Under the pieces are notes generated by a model. It saw only the letters and a list, made by a program, of their open reading frames with translations, searched no databases and was not told where the DNA came from. This document shows, piece after piece, positions 8,352-17,331 of a DNA stretch of 64,000 nt (within the stretch, counting starts at the first letter, position 1; each line of letters opens with the position of its first letter). Source of the stretch: Corynebacterium sp. p3-SID1145 (GTDB lineage: Bacteria; Actinomycetota; Actinomycetes; Mycobacteriales; Mycobacteriaceae); the NCBI GenBank assembly GCA_025144245.1, contig JALXXC010000005.1, positions 62,001-126,000 on the forward strand, in the 5' to 3' direction. A program made the position numbers and the translations under genes.

Positions 8352-9695
8352 ATGCAACCGATCACCCGAGCACTAGCGGCCGTAGCCGCGGTCGGGTTGA
8401 GTGCGTCGCTTCTGACCGCGTGCGGGCAGAACAACGGACCAAACGTGTACTACCTGAACTTCAAGCCGGAACAGGCCAAGCAGTTCGAGGCGATCGCCGA
8501 GGAGTACACCGCCCAGACCGGCATCCCCGTCAAGATCGTCACCGCGGCATCCGGCTCCTACATGCAGACGTTGAAGGCGGAAATGGCGAAATCCAACGCC
8601 CCGACGCTGTTCCAGATCAACGGTCAGGAAGGGTACGGTATCTGGAAGGACTACTTGGCCGACTTGTCCGACTACGAGATCACCGGGGCACTGAAGGACG
8701 ACGCCCAACCGATCACCAACGCCGAAGGCCAAGTCGTGGGAATTCCCTTTGCGATGGAGGGCTTCGGCATCCTCTACAACGAGGAGATCATGGACAAATA
8801 CTTCGCTCTGCCGGACGCGAAAGTCGGTTCCATGGAGGAGCTCAATTCCTTCGCAGACCTCAAGGCCGTCGCCGAAGACATGCAGGCGCGCAAAGAGGAA
8901 TTGGGGATCGAAGGCGTCTTCGCGTCCACCTCGCTCGGTGCGGGCGAGGAGTGGCGCTGGACGAACCACCTGATGAACGGACCGATCCACTACGAGGTCG
9001 AGGATCGCGGCATCAAGGATTTCTCGGACATGGCCGAGTTCGAATTCACCTACGGGGACAACTACCGCAACCTGTTCGACCTGTACCTGCAGAATTCCAC
9101 CGTGAAGCCGTCGCTGGCGTCCGCCCGCGCGGTGTCCGACTCGATGGCGGAATTCGCCAGCGGCAAGGCCGCCATGGTCCAGAACGGAAGCTGGGCCTGG
9201 GGCCAGATCTCCGGTGAGGGCGGCAACGTGGTCAAGGAAGACAAGCTCAAGTTCATGCCCATGTACATGGGGTTGCCGAACGAGGAGAACGTCGGCCTCA
9301 ACGTGGGCACCGAGAACTTCCTCTCCGTCAACAACAAGGCTAGCGAGGAAGATCAGAAAGCCACCCGCGACTTCCTCAACTGGTTGTTCCTTTCCGAACG
9401 CGGCAAGGAACTCGTCGTCAACGATCTCGGCTTCATCGCCCCGTTCACGAACTACGGCAACGAAGACGTGCCGGATGACCCGCTGGCCCGCCAGGTGCAG
9501 GAAGCCTTGAGCGACACGGAGACCGAGTCGCTTCCGTGGGACTTCCAATACACACCGAACCAGCAGTTCCGCGACCTCTACGGCCAGAACCTCGCTCAGT
9601 ACGCCAACGGCAACCTCACCTGGGAGCAGCTGGTGGACAAGCTCAAGGAGGACTGGGCTTACGAGATGGCCAACCAGATCGAATTGCTCAACTAG
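8352..9695 (+). CDS. Sugar ABC transporter substrate-binding lipoprotein
   Basis: A 447-residue extracellular solute-binding protein (MalE/UgpB family). It has a lipoprotein signal peptide with lipobox LTAC (Cys24), so it is anchored to the outer face of the membrane. The core shows family features such as YNEEIMDKYF, a central AAMVQNGSWAWGQI and NFLSVNNKASEEDQKA. It belongs to the operon with two permeases directly downstream. The sugar cannot be told from sequence. The operon resembles the MusEFGK2I maltose system of C. glutamicum in having an extra small membrane protein, but this is only an analogy. Confidence 0.92.
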   Translation: MQPITRALAAVAAVGLSASLLTACGQNNGPNVYYLNFKPEQAKQFEAIAEEYTAQTGIPVKIVTAASGSYMQTLKAEMAKSNAPTLFQINGQEGYGIWKDYLADLSDYEITGALKDDAQPITNAEGQVVGIPFAMEGFGILYNEEIMDKYFALPDAKVGSMEELNSFADLKAVAEDMQARKEELGIEGVFASTSLGAGEEWRWTNHLMNGPIHYEVEDRGIKDFSDMAEFEFTYGDNYRNLFDLYLQNSTVKPSLASARAVSDSMAEFASGKAAMVQNGSWAWGQISGEGGNVVKEDKLKFMPMYMGLPNEENVGLNVGTENFLSVNNKASEEDQKATRDFLNWLFLSERGKELVVNDLGFIAPFTNYGNEDVPDDPLARQVQEALSDTETESLPWDFQYTPNQQFRDLYGQNLAQYANGNLTWEQLVDKLKEDWAYEMANQIELLN

Positions 9696-9721
9696 CCGGG
9701 AGCGACGAAGAGGACCACATC

Positions 9722-10567
9722 ATGCAAGAAACACTGAAGAAATACTTCCCGATCTTCGTGCTGCCGACGCTCATCGCATTCGGCATCGCGTTTTTCGTGC
9801 CGTTCCTCGTCGGTACGGCACTGTCTTTCACTGAATTCACCACCATCACCGACGCAACCTGGGTCGGCCTGGACAACTACAGCCGCGTGTTCACCGAGCG
9901 CGAAGGCTTCGTCTCTGCGCTGCTGTTCACGATCGCTGTGGCCGTGGTGTCCATCATCACCGTCAACATCATCGCGTTCGCCATCGCGTGGACGCTGACG
10001 CGGAAGCTGCGCGGCACCAATTTCTTCCGCACGGTGTTCTTCATGCCGAACCTGATCGGCGGCATCGTGCTCGGCTACACCTGGCAGTCCATGATCAACG
10101 CGGTCCTGGCCAATTACGAGACGACCATCTCTGCCGACTGGCGCTTCGGCTACGCCGGCCTGATCATCCTGATGAACTGGCAGTTGATCGGCTACATGAT
10201 GATCATTTACATCGCCGGACTGCAGAACGTCCCGCAGGAGCTCATCGAAGCCGCGGAGATCGACGGGGTGTCCAAGTGGGAGGAGCTGCGCCACGTCACC
10301 ATCCCGCTGATGATGCCGTCGATCACCATCTGTCTGTTTCTGACGCTGTCGAACACGTTCAAGGTCTACGACCAGAACTTGGCGCTCACTGACGGCGCCC
10401 CCGGCGGCCAAACCGAGATGGTCGCCCTCAACATCGTCAAGACCATGTTCAACCGGGTGGGTGCCGAGGGCGTCGGCCAGGCGAAGGCAGTGATCTTCGT
10501 CGTCGTGGTCGTCGTCATCGCAATGTTCCAGCTGCGCGCCACCCGCAGCAGGGAAGTGGAGGCATAA
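9722..10567 (+). CDS. Sugar ABC transporter permease (MalF/UgpA type)
   Basis: A 281-residue integral membrane protein with about six membrane segments. The EAA loop that contacts the ATPase is visible as ELIEAAEIDGVSKWEELRH. The ATG at 9722 begins MQETLKKYFPIF just before the first membrane segment. It lies 26 bp after the binding-protein stop and 3 bp before the second permease, so the genes are co-transcribed. Confidence 0.93.
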   Translation: MQETLKKYFPIFVLPTLIAFGIAFFVPFLVGTALSFTEFTTITDATWVGLDNYSRVFTEREGFVSALLFTIAVAVVSIITVNIIAFAIAWTLTRKLRGTNFFRTVFFMPNLIGGIVLGYTWQSMINAVLANYETTISADWRFGYAGLIILMNWQLIGYMMIIYIAGLQNVPQELIEAAEIDGVSKWEELRHVTIPLMMPSITICLFLTLSNTFKVYDQNLALTDGAPGGQTEMVALNIVKTMFNRVGAEGVGQAKAVIFVVVVVVIAMFQLRATRSREVEA

Positions 10568-10570
10568 ATA

Positions 10571-11500
10571 ATGACTACGAGTATCAAAGCCAGCAAACAG
10601 GCCGAACCGGCGCAGGCCGCGGCCAAGCGGAACCGTGGGAGCCGCAAGAACGACGATGAATCGACTGTTTCCGGCGGCGCGAAGGCGCTCATCTACGCGG
10701 TGTTGATCTTCCTCACCGTCGTGTTCTTGGGCCCGATCTTCTTCATCCTGCTGAACTCGTTCAAGGATCGCTTCGCCATCTCCACCAATCCGTTCGCCCT
10801 GCCGTTGGGCGAGCTGTGGGCCGGCCTGACGAACTACGTCACCGGTGTCCAGGGTGAGGGTTTCGGGTGGGCGATCGTGTGGTCCTTCGTGATCACGATC
10901 AGCTCGGTAGTCGCCGTGGTGTTCTTCTCCGCGATGACCGCCTACTACATCACCCGTGTGAAGACGTGGTGGACGAGCGCCCTTTACTACGCATTCGTGT
11001 TCTCCATGGTCATTCCGTTCCAAATGGTGATGTTCCCGACCGTGGTCATCGCCGACCGACTCGGCTTGGCCAACCCGCTCGGCATGGTGGTGCTCTACCT
11101 GGGCTTCGGTTCGGGCCTGTCGGTGTTCATGTTCTCCGGCTTCATCAAGTCAATCCCGCTGGAGATCGAAGAAGCCGCACATATCGACGGCTGCTCCCCG
11201 CTGTCCACCTTCTTCCGCGTGGTCATGCCGATGCTGAAACCTACCGCCATCACCGTGGCCATCTTGAACGCGATGTGGATCTGGAACGACTACCTCCTGC
11301 CGTACCTGGTTATCGGTCTGTCCACCCCGTACCGCACCATCCCGGTCGTGATCCAGCAGTTCATCGGGTCGCAGGGTGACCGCGATCTGGGCGCGATGAT
11401 GGCCATGCTGGTGCTGGCGATCACCCCGATCATCATCTTCTACGTCTCCGCGCAGAAGCACATTATCGAGGGCGTGGCCGCTGGCGCGGTGAAGGGCTAG
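10571..11500 (+). CDS. Sugar ABC transporter permease (MalG/UgpE type)
   Basis: A 309-residue membrane protein with a charged cytoplasmic N-terminus of about 35 residues, then six predicted membrane segments. The EAA motif is EIEEAAHIDGCSPLSTFFR. Together with the preceding permease it would form the heterodimeric channel of the importer. Confidence 0.93.
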   Translation: MTTSIKASKQAEPAQAAAKRNRGSRKNDDESTVSGGAKALIYAVLIFLTVVFLGPIFFILLNSFKDRFAISTNPFALPLGELWAGLTNYVTGVQGEGFGWAIVWSFVITISSVVAVVFFSAMTAYYITRVKTWWTSALYYAFVFSMVIPFQMVMFPTVVIADRLGLANPLGMVVLYLGFGSGLSVFMFSGFIKSIPLEIEEAAHIDGCSPLSTFFRVVMPMLKPTAITVAILNAMWIWNDYLLPYLVIGLSTPYRTIPVVIQQFIGSQGDRDLGAMMAMLVLAITPIIIFYVSAQKHIIEGVAAGAVKG

Positions 11501-11526
11501 CGCCCCACGGCGCCGGTGAGGCAGAC

Positions 11527-12180
11527 ATGCAGGTGTTCAACCCGGATTCGAAGTTCATGGCGGCGTTCACGATGCTGGCCGACATCGTGATCGTCAACAT
11601 GCTCTTGGTGGTCACGTCACTACCTGTGGTCACCGGTGGTGCCGCCCTGCGGGCCGCCAACGCCGTGGTCGGGGACATGGTGCAGGGGAGAGGTTCACGG
11701 CCCGGGCTAGCGTTCATCCGTCAGCTGACACACGCGTGGAAGCCTGCAACTTTCTACTGGCTGATCCTCCTGGCCGCCGGGGCGTTTCTCACGTACCAGC
11801 AGTTCGTCGTCTTTCAGGCCGGCATCGATGGGGCAGCGCTCACCGTGATTCAAGCGCTCGCCTTGGCGGGGGCGTTCATCATCGCCGGGATCAGCGTGTG
11901 GTTCTTCGCTCTGGCATCTGTCGGTACGGGCAGCACAGGTGCCGGCAGGTCTCCTGCTCCGGGATTTGCCCAGCTCGCCGCATTGTCGATCCAGCACACA
12001 TTCCGATTCCTCGGCCGCACCGTAGCCGCGGTGGCGGTGGTGGCCGGGGCGGTGTGGGTCGTCGTCAAGCTGCCTCTCGCTTTCTCGGTGCCGCTGGTGT
12101 TCTTCTTCGGGCCTGCGGCGGCGCTGTATCTCGTGCGGCTCGTACTGGCGGCGCCACTCGGACAGGAGCTGGGGGACTAA
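11527..12180 (+). CDS. DUF624 (YesL-like) membrane protein of the sugar ABC operon
   Basis: A 217-residue protein with about five membrane segments. The N-terminal pattern (FNPDSKFMAAFTMLADIVI, then LLVVTSLPVVTGGAALRA) is typical of DUF624/YesL proteins. These are often encoded with carbohydrate ABC transporters in Gram-positive bacteria. It is the last gene of the operon. By position it could correspond to an accessory membrane component such as MusI of the C. glutamicum maltose system, but sequence kinship was not tested. Function unknown. Confidence 0.82.
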   Translation: MQVFNPDSKFMAAFTMLADIVIVNMLLVVTSLPVVTGGAALRAANAVVGDMVQGRGSRPGLAFIRQLTHAWKPATFYWLILLAAGAFLTYQQFVVFQAGIDGAALTVIQALALAGAFIIAGISVWFFALASVGTGSTGAGRSPAPGFAQLAALSIQHTFRFLGRTVAAVAVVAGAVWVVVKLPLAFSVPLVFFFGPAAALYLVRLVLAAPLGQELGD

Positions 12181-12246
12181 AGACCGGGCTCAGGTAGGTG
12201 TTCGGTCCTGCCGGTATATGGGTGAGTTTGGGGGCGGGTCTGGGGG

Positions 12247-12352
12247 CTGGTGAATCTGTTGTCGTAGCCGGCATGGCTCGAAGCTTATAAGCGCTGTTCA
12301 AGGAGTTTTGAAGCCCCACGGCCTGCGACCGAAATATGAACAGATTCACCAG
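12247..12352. repeat. 106-bp unit bounded by perfect 14-bp inverted repeats
   Basis: CTGGTGAATCTGTT (12247-12260) and AACAGATTCACCAG (12339-12352) are exact reverse complements enclosing 78 bases, which include the palindrome GCTTATAAGC. It lies in the 210-bp gap between convergent genes. It could be a MITE-like element, the remnant of an insertion sequence, or a bidirectional terminator. No clear target-site duplication is seen. Confidence 0.45.
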
Positions 12353-12390
12353 GAGCCAGAACCGAGGCCTGTGCTGAAAACTGTCGCGGG

Positions 12391-13137
12391 CTAGACAGCG
12401 TCGAAAAGCGCGGGAAGGTTCGACGGCGTGACGACGCACAGCGGCTGCTGGTTGTCGTGCCCGTGCTCGGTGATGATGACTAAGCGCGGCAAGGTCTGCT
12501 TCGCACAGGGGGATGTGAGCGCGGCGATGACCTCTGCCGCGGTGGACGTCCGGGGAAGGAAAACAGCCTGGTCCTTGCGCTCGTTGAAGGTGAGGAGGTT
12601 GCGGATCTGCGGGTGGCGGACCGTGTCGTCGCCGTTGAGCTCGGACGCGAGCCAGCGGGCGATCGTGTTCGTGGTCAGCACACTGACGCACTGCTTGCCC
12701 TCGTAGATCGGGAACTGGGAGATGCCGGTGTCGCGGATCACGTGGAGCGCCTCGTGCACGTCCTCGTCGGGAGAGAACGTGATCACGTCTTGGTGCCCGA
12801 TGACGTCGGTGGCCAGCGGCGGGTCGAGGAGCTGGTCGCGGATCGCCTCGATCTCCGCCACGGTCTCGGGCAGCGGCTCGGCGATGGGGCGGAAGTCCTG
12901 GTACTCACCGTGGCTGATCGCGTTGCGCAGGCCCGCGAACTCTTTGAGGTCGTTGGCCTGGGCGGTCGTGACGATGTGGCGTTTCTCGGCTTTGGAGACC
13001 ATCCAGTTGAAGCTGTCGGACTTCTTAGCGTCCAGAGCTGAACGCAGAAATCCCTCAATCTCGTTGAACGCCGCGAGGAAGGGTACGGCTCGGTTGCGGG
13101 GTGCGCCGGTCTCCTCTGTGCTGGTCTCTCCTGTCAT
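12391..13137 (-). CDS. HEPN-like domain fused to a CBS pair
   Basis: A 248-residue soluble protein. Residues about 15-100 are helical and contain RNAISHG (Arg71, His76), the R-x4-6-H signature of HEPN ribonuclease/nucleotidyltransferase-associated domains. Residues about 105-245 form two CBS modules (DVITFSPDEDVHEALHVI; STAAEVIAALTS), which usually bind adenine nucleotides. A nucleotide-sensing RNA-acting role is an inference. The start at 13137 (MTGETS) is chosen over an upstream in-frame codon that lies inside the preceding gene. It follows the metallopeptidase gene by 14 bp and is probably co-transcribed with it. Confidence 0.75.
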   Translation of the reverse strand: MTGETSTEETGAPRNRAVPFLAAFNEIEGFLRSALDAKKSDSFNWMVSKAEKRHIVTTAQANDLKEFAGLRNAISHGEYQDFRPIAEPLPETVAEIEAIRDQLLDPPLATDVIGHQDVITFSPDEDVHEALHVIRDTGISQFPIYEGKQCVSVLTTNTIARWLASELNGDDTVRHPQIRNLLTFNERKDQAVFLPRTSTAAEVIAALTSPCAKQTLPRLVIITEHGHDNQQPLCVVTPSNLPALFDAV

Positions 13138-13151
13138 CGTTCCGGCGGCTT

Positions 13152-14042
13152 CTAGCCCTTGTACACGCCGCGGTTGAGGGTGTCGCACTTAGCCATGGAA
13201 CCGCTGTCGTAGCCGGACATGAACGCCTGCTGGCGCTGTTCGGAGGAACCGTGCGTCCAGGCATCGGGGTTGACCTCACGGCCGGACTCTTGCTGGATGT
13301 GGTCGTCGCCGATCGCGCGGGCGGTGTCGATCGCCTGCTTGAGCTGGTCTTCGGTGATGGGCTCCAGCAAAGCATCCTCGCCCTTGTCGGCGCGGGAGGC
13401 CCAGATACCTGCGTAGCAGTCGGCCTGAAGCTCGATTGCCACGGCCGCCGAGTCCTCGCCCGGGTTGTTGTAGTCGCTCAAGCCCAGCGTGCCTTCCAGC
13501 TGCTGGATGTGGTGGCCCCACTCGTGGGCGACGACATACATCTGCGACAAGGAACCGGAGCTGCCACCGAGTTGCTCGAGCTGTTTGAAGAAGCTGGTGT
13601 CGAGGTAGATGTGCTCGTCGCGCGGGCAGTAGAACGGGCCAGTGCTTGACGACGCGTTGCCGCACCCGGTCTGCACACTGTTCTCGAACAGCCGCAGGCC
13701 GGGCTCGTGGTATTCGACATCGGCCTGCTCCGGGAGGACTGCCGGCCACACGATATTCAGCGAGTCGGCCATGGCGGCGGCACGACAGTCGGCGTACTCG
13801 TTTACGGCGCCGTCGGCACTGCAGTGCTCCAGCGAGTTCTCGCCGCTCTGCTCCTGGGCTTGCTGGCCGGAGTCGGTGGGGGTGAGTCCGCCGCCGCCAA
13901 GCAGCAGGTAGAGGGCGATGAGGACGAGCGTGCCGATGCCGCCGCCACCGATCATGATGGGCATGCCGCCCCCGCCGCCGCGGGATCCCCGGCTTGTACT
14001 GACTCCACGCCCGGAAGGCGTCACACCGCTCTTGAAGGTCAT
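13152..14042 (-). CDS. ypfJ: YpfJ-family (KPN_02809) neutral zinc metallopeptidase
   Basis: A 296-residue protein with a Gly-rich N-terminus, one membrane segment (about residues 32-50) and an outward-facing peptidase domain. The zinc site is HEWGHHIQ, with a supporting ELQADCYAG motif downstream; both are typical of the family. Tail elements (WTHGSSEQRQQAF and GYDSG) also match. The start MTFKSG (14042) is the usual family N-terminus; no Shine-Dalgarno is visible, and CATGAT 7 bases upstream could make a leaderless transcript. The substrate is unknown. It is divergent from aspS. Confidence 0.87.
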   Translation of the reverse strand: MTFKSGVTPSGRGVSTSRGSRGGGGGMPIMIGGGGIGTLVLIALYLLLGGGGLTPTDSGQQAQEQSGENSLEHCSADGAVNEYADCRAAAMADSLNIVWPAVLPEQADVEYHEPGLRLFENSVQTGCGNASSSTGPFYCPRDEHIYLDTSFFKQLEQLGGSSGSLSQMYVVAHEWGHHIQQLEGTLGLSDYNNPGEDSAAVAIELQADCYAGIWASRADKGEDALLEPITEDQLKQAIDTARAIGDDHIQQESGREVNPDAWTHGSSEQRQQAFMSGYDSGSMAKCDTLNRGVYKG

Positions 14043-14213
14043 GGGCCAAATCATGCCATATCTGTGCCTTATCTGTTTCTCGATATGTTTCATGCGGCGG
14101 CGACCTCGCAGAGAGCGCGCCGTGGGCTGGGCTGCGCGGGAAGCTGCCGAGGAAGATCGCGGAAAGATACGGAAAGATACGGACGCGGAAGGAGACGGGT
14201 GCGGCGTATTCGG

Positions 14214-14228
14214 TAGACTCACGTGAGT
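14214..14228 (+). promoter_or_regulatory. aspS promoter -10 overlapped by a 12-bp palindrome
   Basis: TAGACT (14214-14219) is a good corynebacterial -10, predicting a transcript start near 14226 and a leader of about 46 bases. The perfect palindrome ACTCACGTGAGT (14217-14228) overlaps the -10 and the start site, a position suited to a repressor. No regulator is assigned. Confidence 0.4.
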
Positions 14229-14271
14229 TGAGCAATAGATATACGACACGTGGAAGGACGTGGAGGACACC

Positions 14272-16110
14272 GTGCTGCGCACTCACCTTGCAGGGGATCT
14301 CCGTAAAGAAATGGACGGCCAGACCGTCACGCTGACCGGTTGGGTCGGCCGCCGCCGCGACCACGGCGGCGTCATCTTCATCGATCTGCGCGACCGGTCC
14401 GGTTACGCCCAGGTGGTCTTCCGTGAATCCGACGTGGCGGAGGCCGCCCATGACCTGCGCAGCGAGTACTGCGTGAAGGTCACCGGCGTGGTCGAGCCGC
14501 GCCCGGAGGGTTCCGCCAACCCGAACCTCGCTTCGGGCGAGATCGAGGTCAACGCGACGGAGCTGACTGTCCTGTCGACGTCTGCGCCGCTGCCGTTCCA
14601 GGTGGAGGATTTCTCCTCCAGCGAGGTCGGCGAGGAAACCCGACTGCGCTACCGCTACCTGGACTTGCGCCGTGAGCGCCAAGCGGATGCGCTGCGCCTG
14701 CGTTCCAAGGTGAACAAGGCGGCGCGCGATGTGCTGAACCGCCACGAGTTCGTCGAGATCGAGACGCCGACGTTGACACGCTCCACCCCGGAGGGCGCCC
14801 GTGACTTCCTCGTCCCGGCGCGTCTGCGTCCGGGGTCCTGGTACGCGCTGCCGCAGTCCCCGCAGCTGTTCAAGCAGCTGCTCATGGTGTCCGGCATGGA
14901 GCGCTACTACCAGATCGCACGGTGCTACCGCGACGAGGATTTCCGCGCCGACCGTCAGCCGGAGTTCACCCAGCTGGATATTGAGGCGAGCTTCGTCGAC
15001 CAGGACGACATCATCGAGCTCGCGGAAGAGATCCTGGTGGAGCTGTGGAAGCTGATCGGCTACGAGATCAGCACCCCGATCCCGCGCATGACGTACAAGG
15101 AAGCCATGGAGAAGTACGGCTCCGATAAACCGGACCTGCGCTTCGACATCCAGTTGGTGGATTGCACCGAGTTCTTCAAGGAGACCCCGTTCCGCGTGTT
15201 CCAGAACGAGTACGTCGGCGCTGTGGTCATGGAGGGCGGAGCTTCCCAGCCGCGCCGCCAGCTCGACGCATGGCAGGACTGGGCGAAGCAGCGCGGCGCA
15301 AAGGGCTTGGCCTACATCCTCGTGCAGGAAGGCGGTGAGCTCACTGGCCCGGTGGCGAAGAACATCACCGACGAGGAGAAGGCGGGCATCGCAGCCCACG
15401 TCGGCGCGAAGCCGGGCGACTGCATCTTCTTCGCCGCGGGAGACACCAAGTCCTCCCGTGCGCTGCTCGGGGCGGCCCGCGGCGAGATTGCGAATAAGCT
15501 CGGCCTGATCAAGGAAGGCGACTGGGCGTTCACCTGGGTCGTCGACGCGCCGCTGTTCGAGCCGGCTGCCGACGCAACGGCTTCCGGCGATGTGGCTCTC
15601 GGCCACTCCCAGTGGACCGCGGTGCACCACGCGTTCACCTCTCCGAAACCGGAGTACCTGGACACCTTCGACAAGGAGCCGGGCGAGGCGCTGGCCTACG
15701 CCTACGACATTGTCTGCAACGGCAACGAAATCGGTGGCGGCTCCATTCGTATCCACAACCAGGATGTGCAGAAGCGCGTCTTCGACGTCATGGGCATCAC
15801 CAACGAGGAAGCGCAAGAGAAGTTCGGCTTCCTGCTCGACGCGTTCTCCTTCGGTGCGCCCCCGCACGGCGGCATCGCCTTCGGTTGGGACCGCATCGTC
15901 TCCCTGCTCGGTGGCTTCGATTCCATCCGCGATGTCATCGCGTTCCCGAAGTCGGGTGGCGGCGTCGACCCGCTCACTGACGCTCCGGGCACCATCCCTG
16001 CCGCACAGCGCAAGGAGACCGGTGTGGACTTCAAGCCGGAGAAGAAGGATTCTGGCGCTGAAGCTGGTGCTGGTGCAAGCGCCGAAGCCAGGGCCAAGGC
16101 GGAGAATTAA
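14272..16110 (+). CDS. aspS: Aspartyl-tRNA synthetase
   Basis: This class II synthetase charges tRNA-Asp. It has 612 residues: an N-terminal OB-fold anticodon domain ([13 protein letters not shown]), catalytic motif 2 ([19 protein letters not shown]), the bacterial GAD insertion, and motif 3 ([15 protein letters not shown]). A C-terminal tail of about 30 Ala/Glu/Lys-rich residues is extra. GTG 14272 gives the usual MLRTHL start and has GGAGG 5 bases upstream; an in-frame GTG at 14260 is badly spaced from any Shine-Dalgarno. Whether it also charges tRNA-Asn cannot be read from sequence. Confidence 0.96.
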   Translation: MLRTHLAGDLRKEMDGQTVTLTGWVGRRRDHGGVIFIDLRDRSGYAQVVFRESDVAEAAHDLRSEYCVKVTGVVEPRPEGSANPNLASGEIEVNATELTVLSTSAPLPFQVEDFSSSEVGEETRLRYRYLDLRRERQADALRLRSKVNKAARDVLNRHEFVEIETPTLTRSTPEGARDFLVPARLRPGSWYALPQSPQLFKQLLMVSGMERYYQIARCYRDEDFRADRQPEFTQLDIEASFVDQDDIIELAEEILVELWKLIGYEISTPIPRMTYKEAMEKYGSDKPDLRFDIQLVDCTEFFKETPFRVFQNEYVGAVVMEGGASQPRRQLDAWQDWAKQRGAKGLAYILVQEGGELTGPVAKNITDEEKAGIAAHVGAKPGDCIFFAAGDTKSSRALLGAARGEIANKLGLIKEGDWAFTWVVDAPLFEPAADATASGDVALGHSQWTAVHHAFTSPKPEYLDTFDKEPGEALAYAYDIVCNGNEIGGGSIRIHNQDVQKRVFDVMGITNEEAQEKFGFLLDAFSFGAPPHGGIAFGWDRIVSLLGGFDSIRDVIAFPKSGGGVDPLTDAPGTIPAAQRKETGVDFKPEKKDSGAEAGAGASAEARAKAEN

Positions 16111-16167
16111 AGGGACGGAGGCCGGCCGGAGCCAGGGACATGTGCGCCCTGGGCTGGTTGCCTAACC

Positions 16168-17331
16168 ATGCTGGACACCCAAGAAATCATCGCGACTGCC
16201 GAGGCGGTCTTGAACCACCGCTACGGTGGTCAGCAGCAGCTCACCGAACCAGAGGAGCTCAGCGGGACTGGCGCCACGACGGTGCTGCGCCTGCGCGTGG
16301 CCAACAATCCGGTCTTCCCGCACCGGTCGGTCGTGGTGAAGTACTCGCCGCAGGCGAACGATGCGATTGACGATGCCGCTTTCATGAGGGAAGTGGTGGC
16401 GTACCAGTTCACGACGTCGCTAAGCGAAGATGTGCGCCCCGGTCCTGTGCTGCTCGGCTACGACATTGAGCGCCGCACGCTGATTTTGTCGGATGTGGGC
16501 AACAGCGAGAACTTCGCTGACCTGCTCGAGCAATCCGACGATGAAGCGCGGGTGCGCCTCCTCCGGAATCTGGGTACGTCGCTGGGCAAGATGCACGCTG
16601 GTACCGCGGGTGCGGAGACGAGCTTCAATATCCTGCTCGCCCGCATGGTGCGCTCGATCGACGGGGCGCGCGAGATTCAGATTCAACGCGAAGCGATGCT
16701 GGAGAACCGCATCCAAGAAGGCGTGGACATCATCCGTGAGGCAGGCATCGAGATGCCGGCCGATGTCGCGGCTGTCGCCGACACGGTGCAGGTGCGCATG
16801 CTGCACGGCGGGTCCCGCGCGTTCACGCCTTTCGATCTTTCGCCGGATAACATCGTCTTCGCCGAGCGGGCGCAATTCCTCGACTACGAGTGGGCAGGTT
16901 TCCGCGATGTGGTCGCAGATATCGCCGGCGTGATCGCGGGTTTTCCGCAGTACATCTCCGCGCGCCCGATCAGCGAGGAAGAGACAGCAGTCTTCCTCGA
17001 GGCGTGGGTGGCCGAGGTCGGCGGTGTGTGGCCGTCGGTCCTCAACCCTGAAACGCTGCAGGCCAGGATTACCGCGGCGCTCGTCGGCTGGTCGTTCTTC
17101 AGCGCGTCGTTGCTTGAGTACACGCGCAGCGTCGCTGGTGGCGCGATTGAGGGCGGAAACTCCGCCGGCGCCGGGATGACGATTGACCCAGACGAGGCGG
17201 AGGCGCGCGCCATCCGCCGCGATGTCGCGGGCACGTTCGACGCGTTGGCGCGCTACGCAGACACTGGTACGGAACCCACATATGCGGTGGTGGCGAACTT
17301 TGCCCGCCGTGTGGTGGAGTGGCTGGTATGA
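16168..17331 (+). CDS. Aminoglycoside-phosphotransferase-fold kinase
   Basis: A 387-residue soluble protein of the APH/choline-kinase-like fold. Kinase residues are visible: VVVKYS with Lys58, Glu75 in [17 protein letters not shown] with Asp223 and Asn228, and LDYEWAG with the metal-binding Asp239. The substrate is unknown; being on the chromosome in a housekeeping cluster argues against an antibiotic-resistance role. It overlaps rarA by 4 bp (ATGA), so the two are translationally coupled. No Shine-Dalgarno precedes the ATG at 16168. Confidence 0.82.
   Translation: MLDTQEIIATAEAVLNHRYGGQQQLTEPEELSGTGATTVLRLRVANNPVFPHRSVVVKYSPQANDAIDDAAFMREVVAYQFTTSLSEDVRPGPVLLGYDIERRTLILSDVGNSENFADLLEQSDDEARVRLLRNLGTSLGKMHAGTAGAETSFNILLARMVRSIDGAREIQIQREAMLENRIQEGVDIIREAGIEMPADVAAVADTVQVRMLHGGSRAFTPFDLSPDNIVFAERAQFLDYEWAGFRDVVADIAGVIAGFPQYISARPISEEETAVFLEAWVAEVGGVWPSVLNPETLQARITAALVGWSFFSASLLEYTRSVAGGAIEGGNSAGAGMTIDPDEAEARAIRRDVAGTFDALARYADTGTEPTYAVVANFARRVVEWLV

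Noticed and set aside
14260..14271. Upstream GTG start for aspS
   Set aside because: GTG 14272 has GGAGG at ideal distance and yields the family start MLRTHL; at 14260 the nearest Shine-Dalgarno-like GGAAGG is only two bases away.
13276..15867. Very long open frame on the minus strand across ypfJ and aspS
   Set aside because: It runs antisense to aspS, which has full family motifs; the product is Arg/Leu/Val-rich shadow sequence typical of high-GC DNA.
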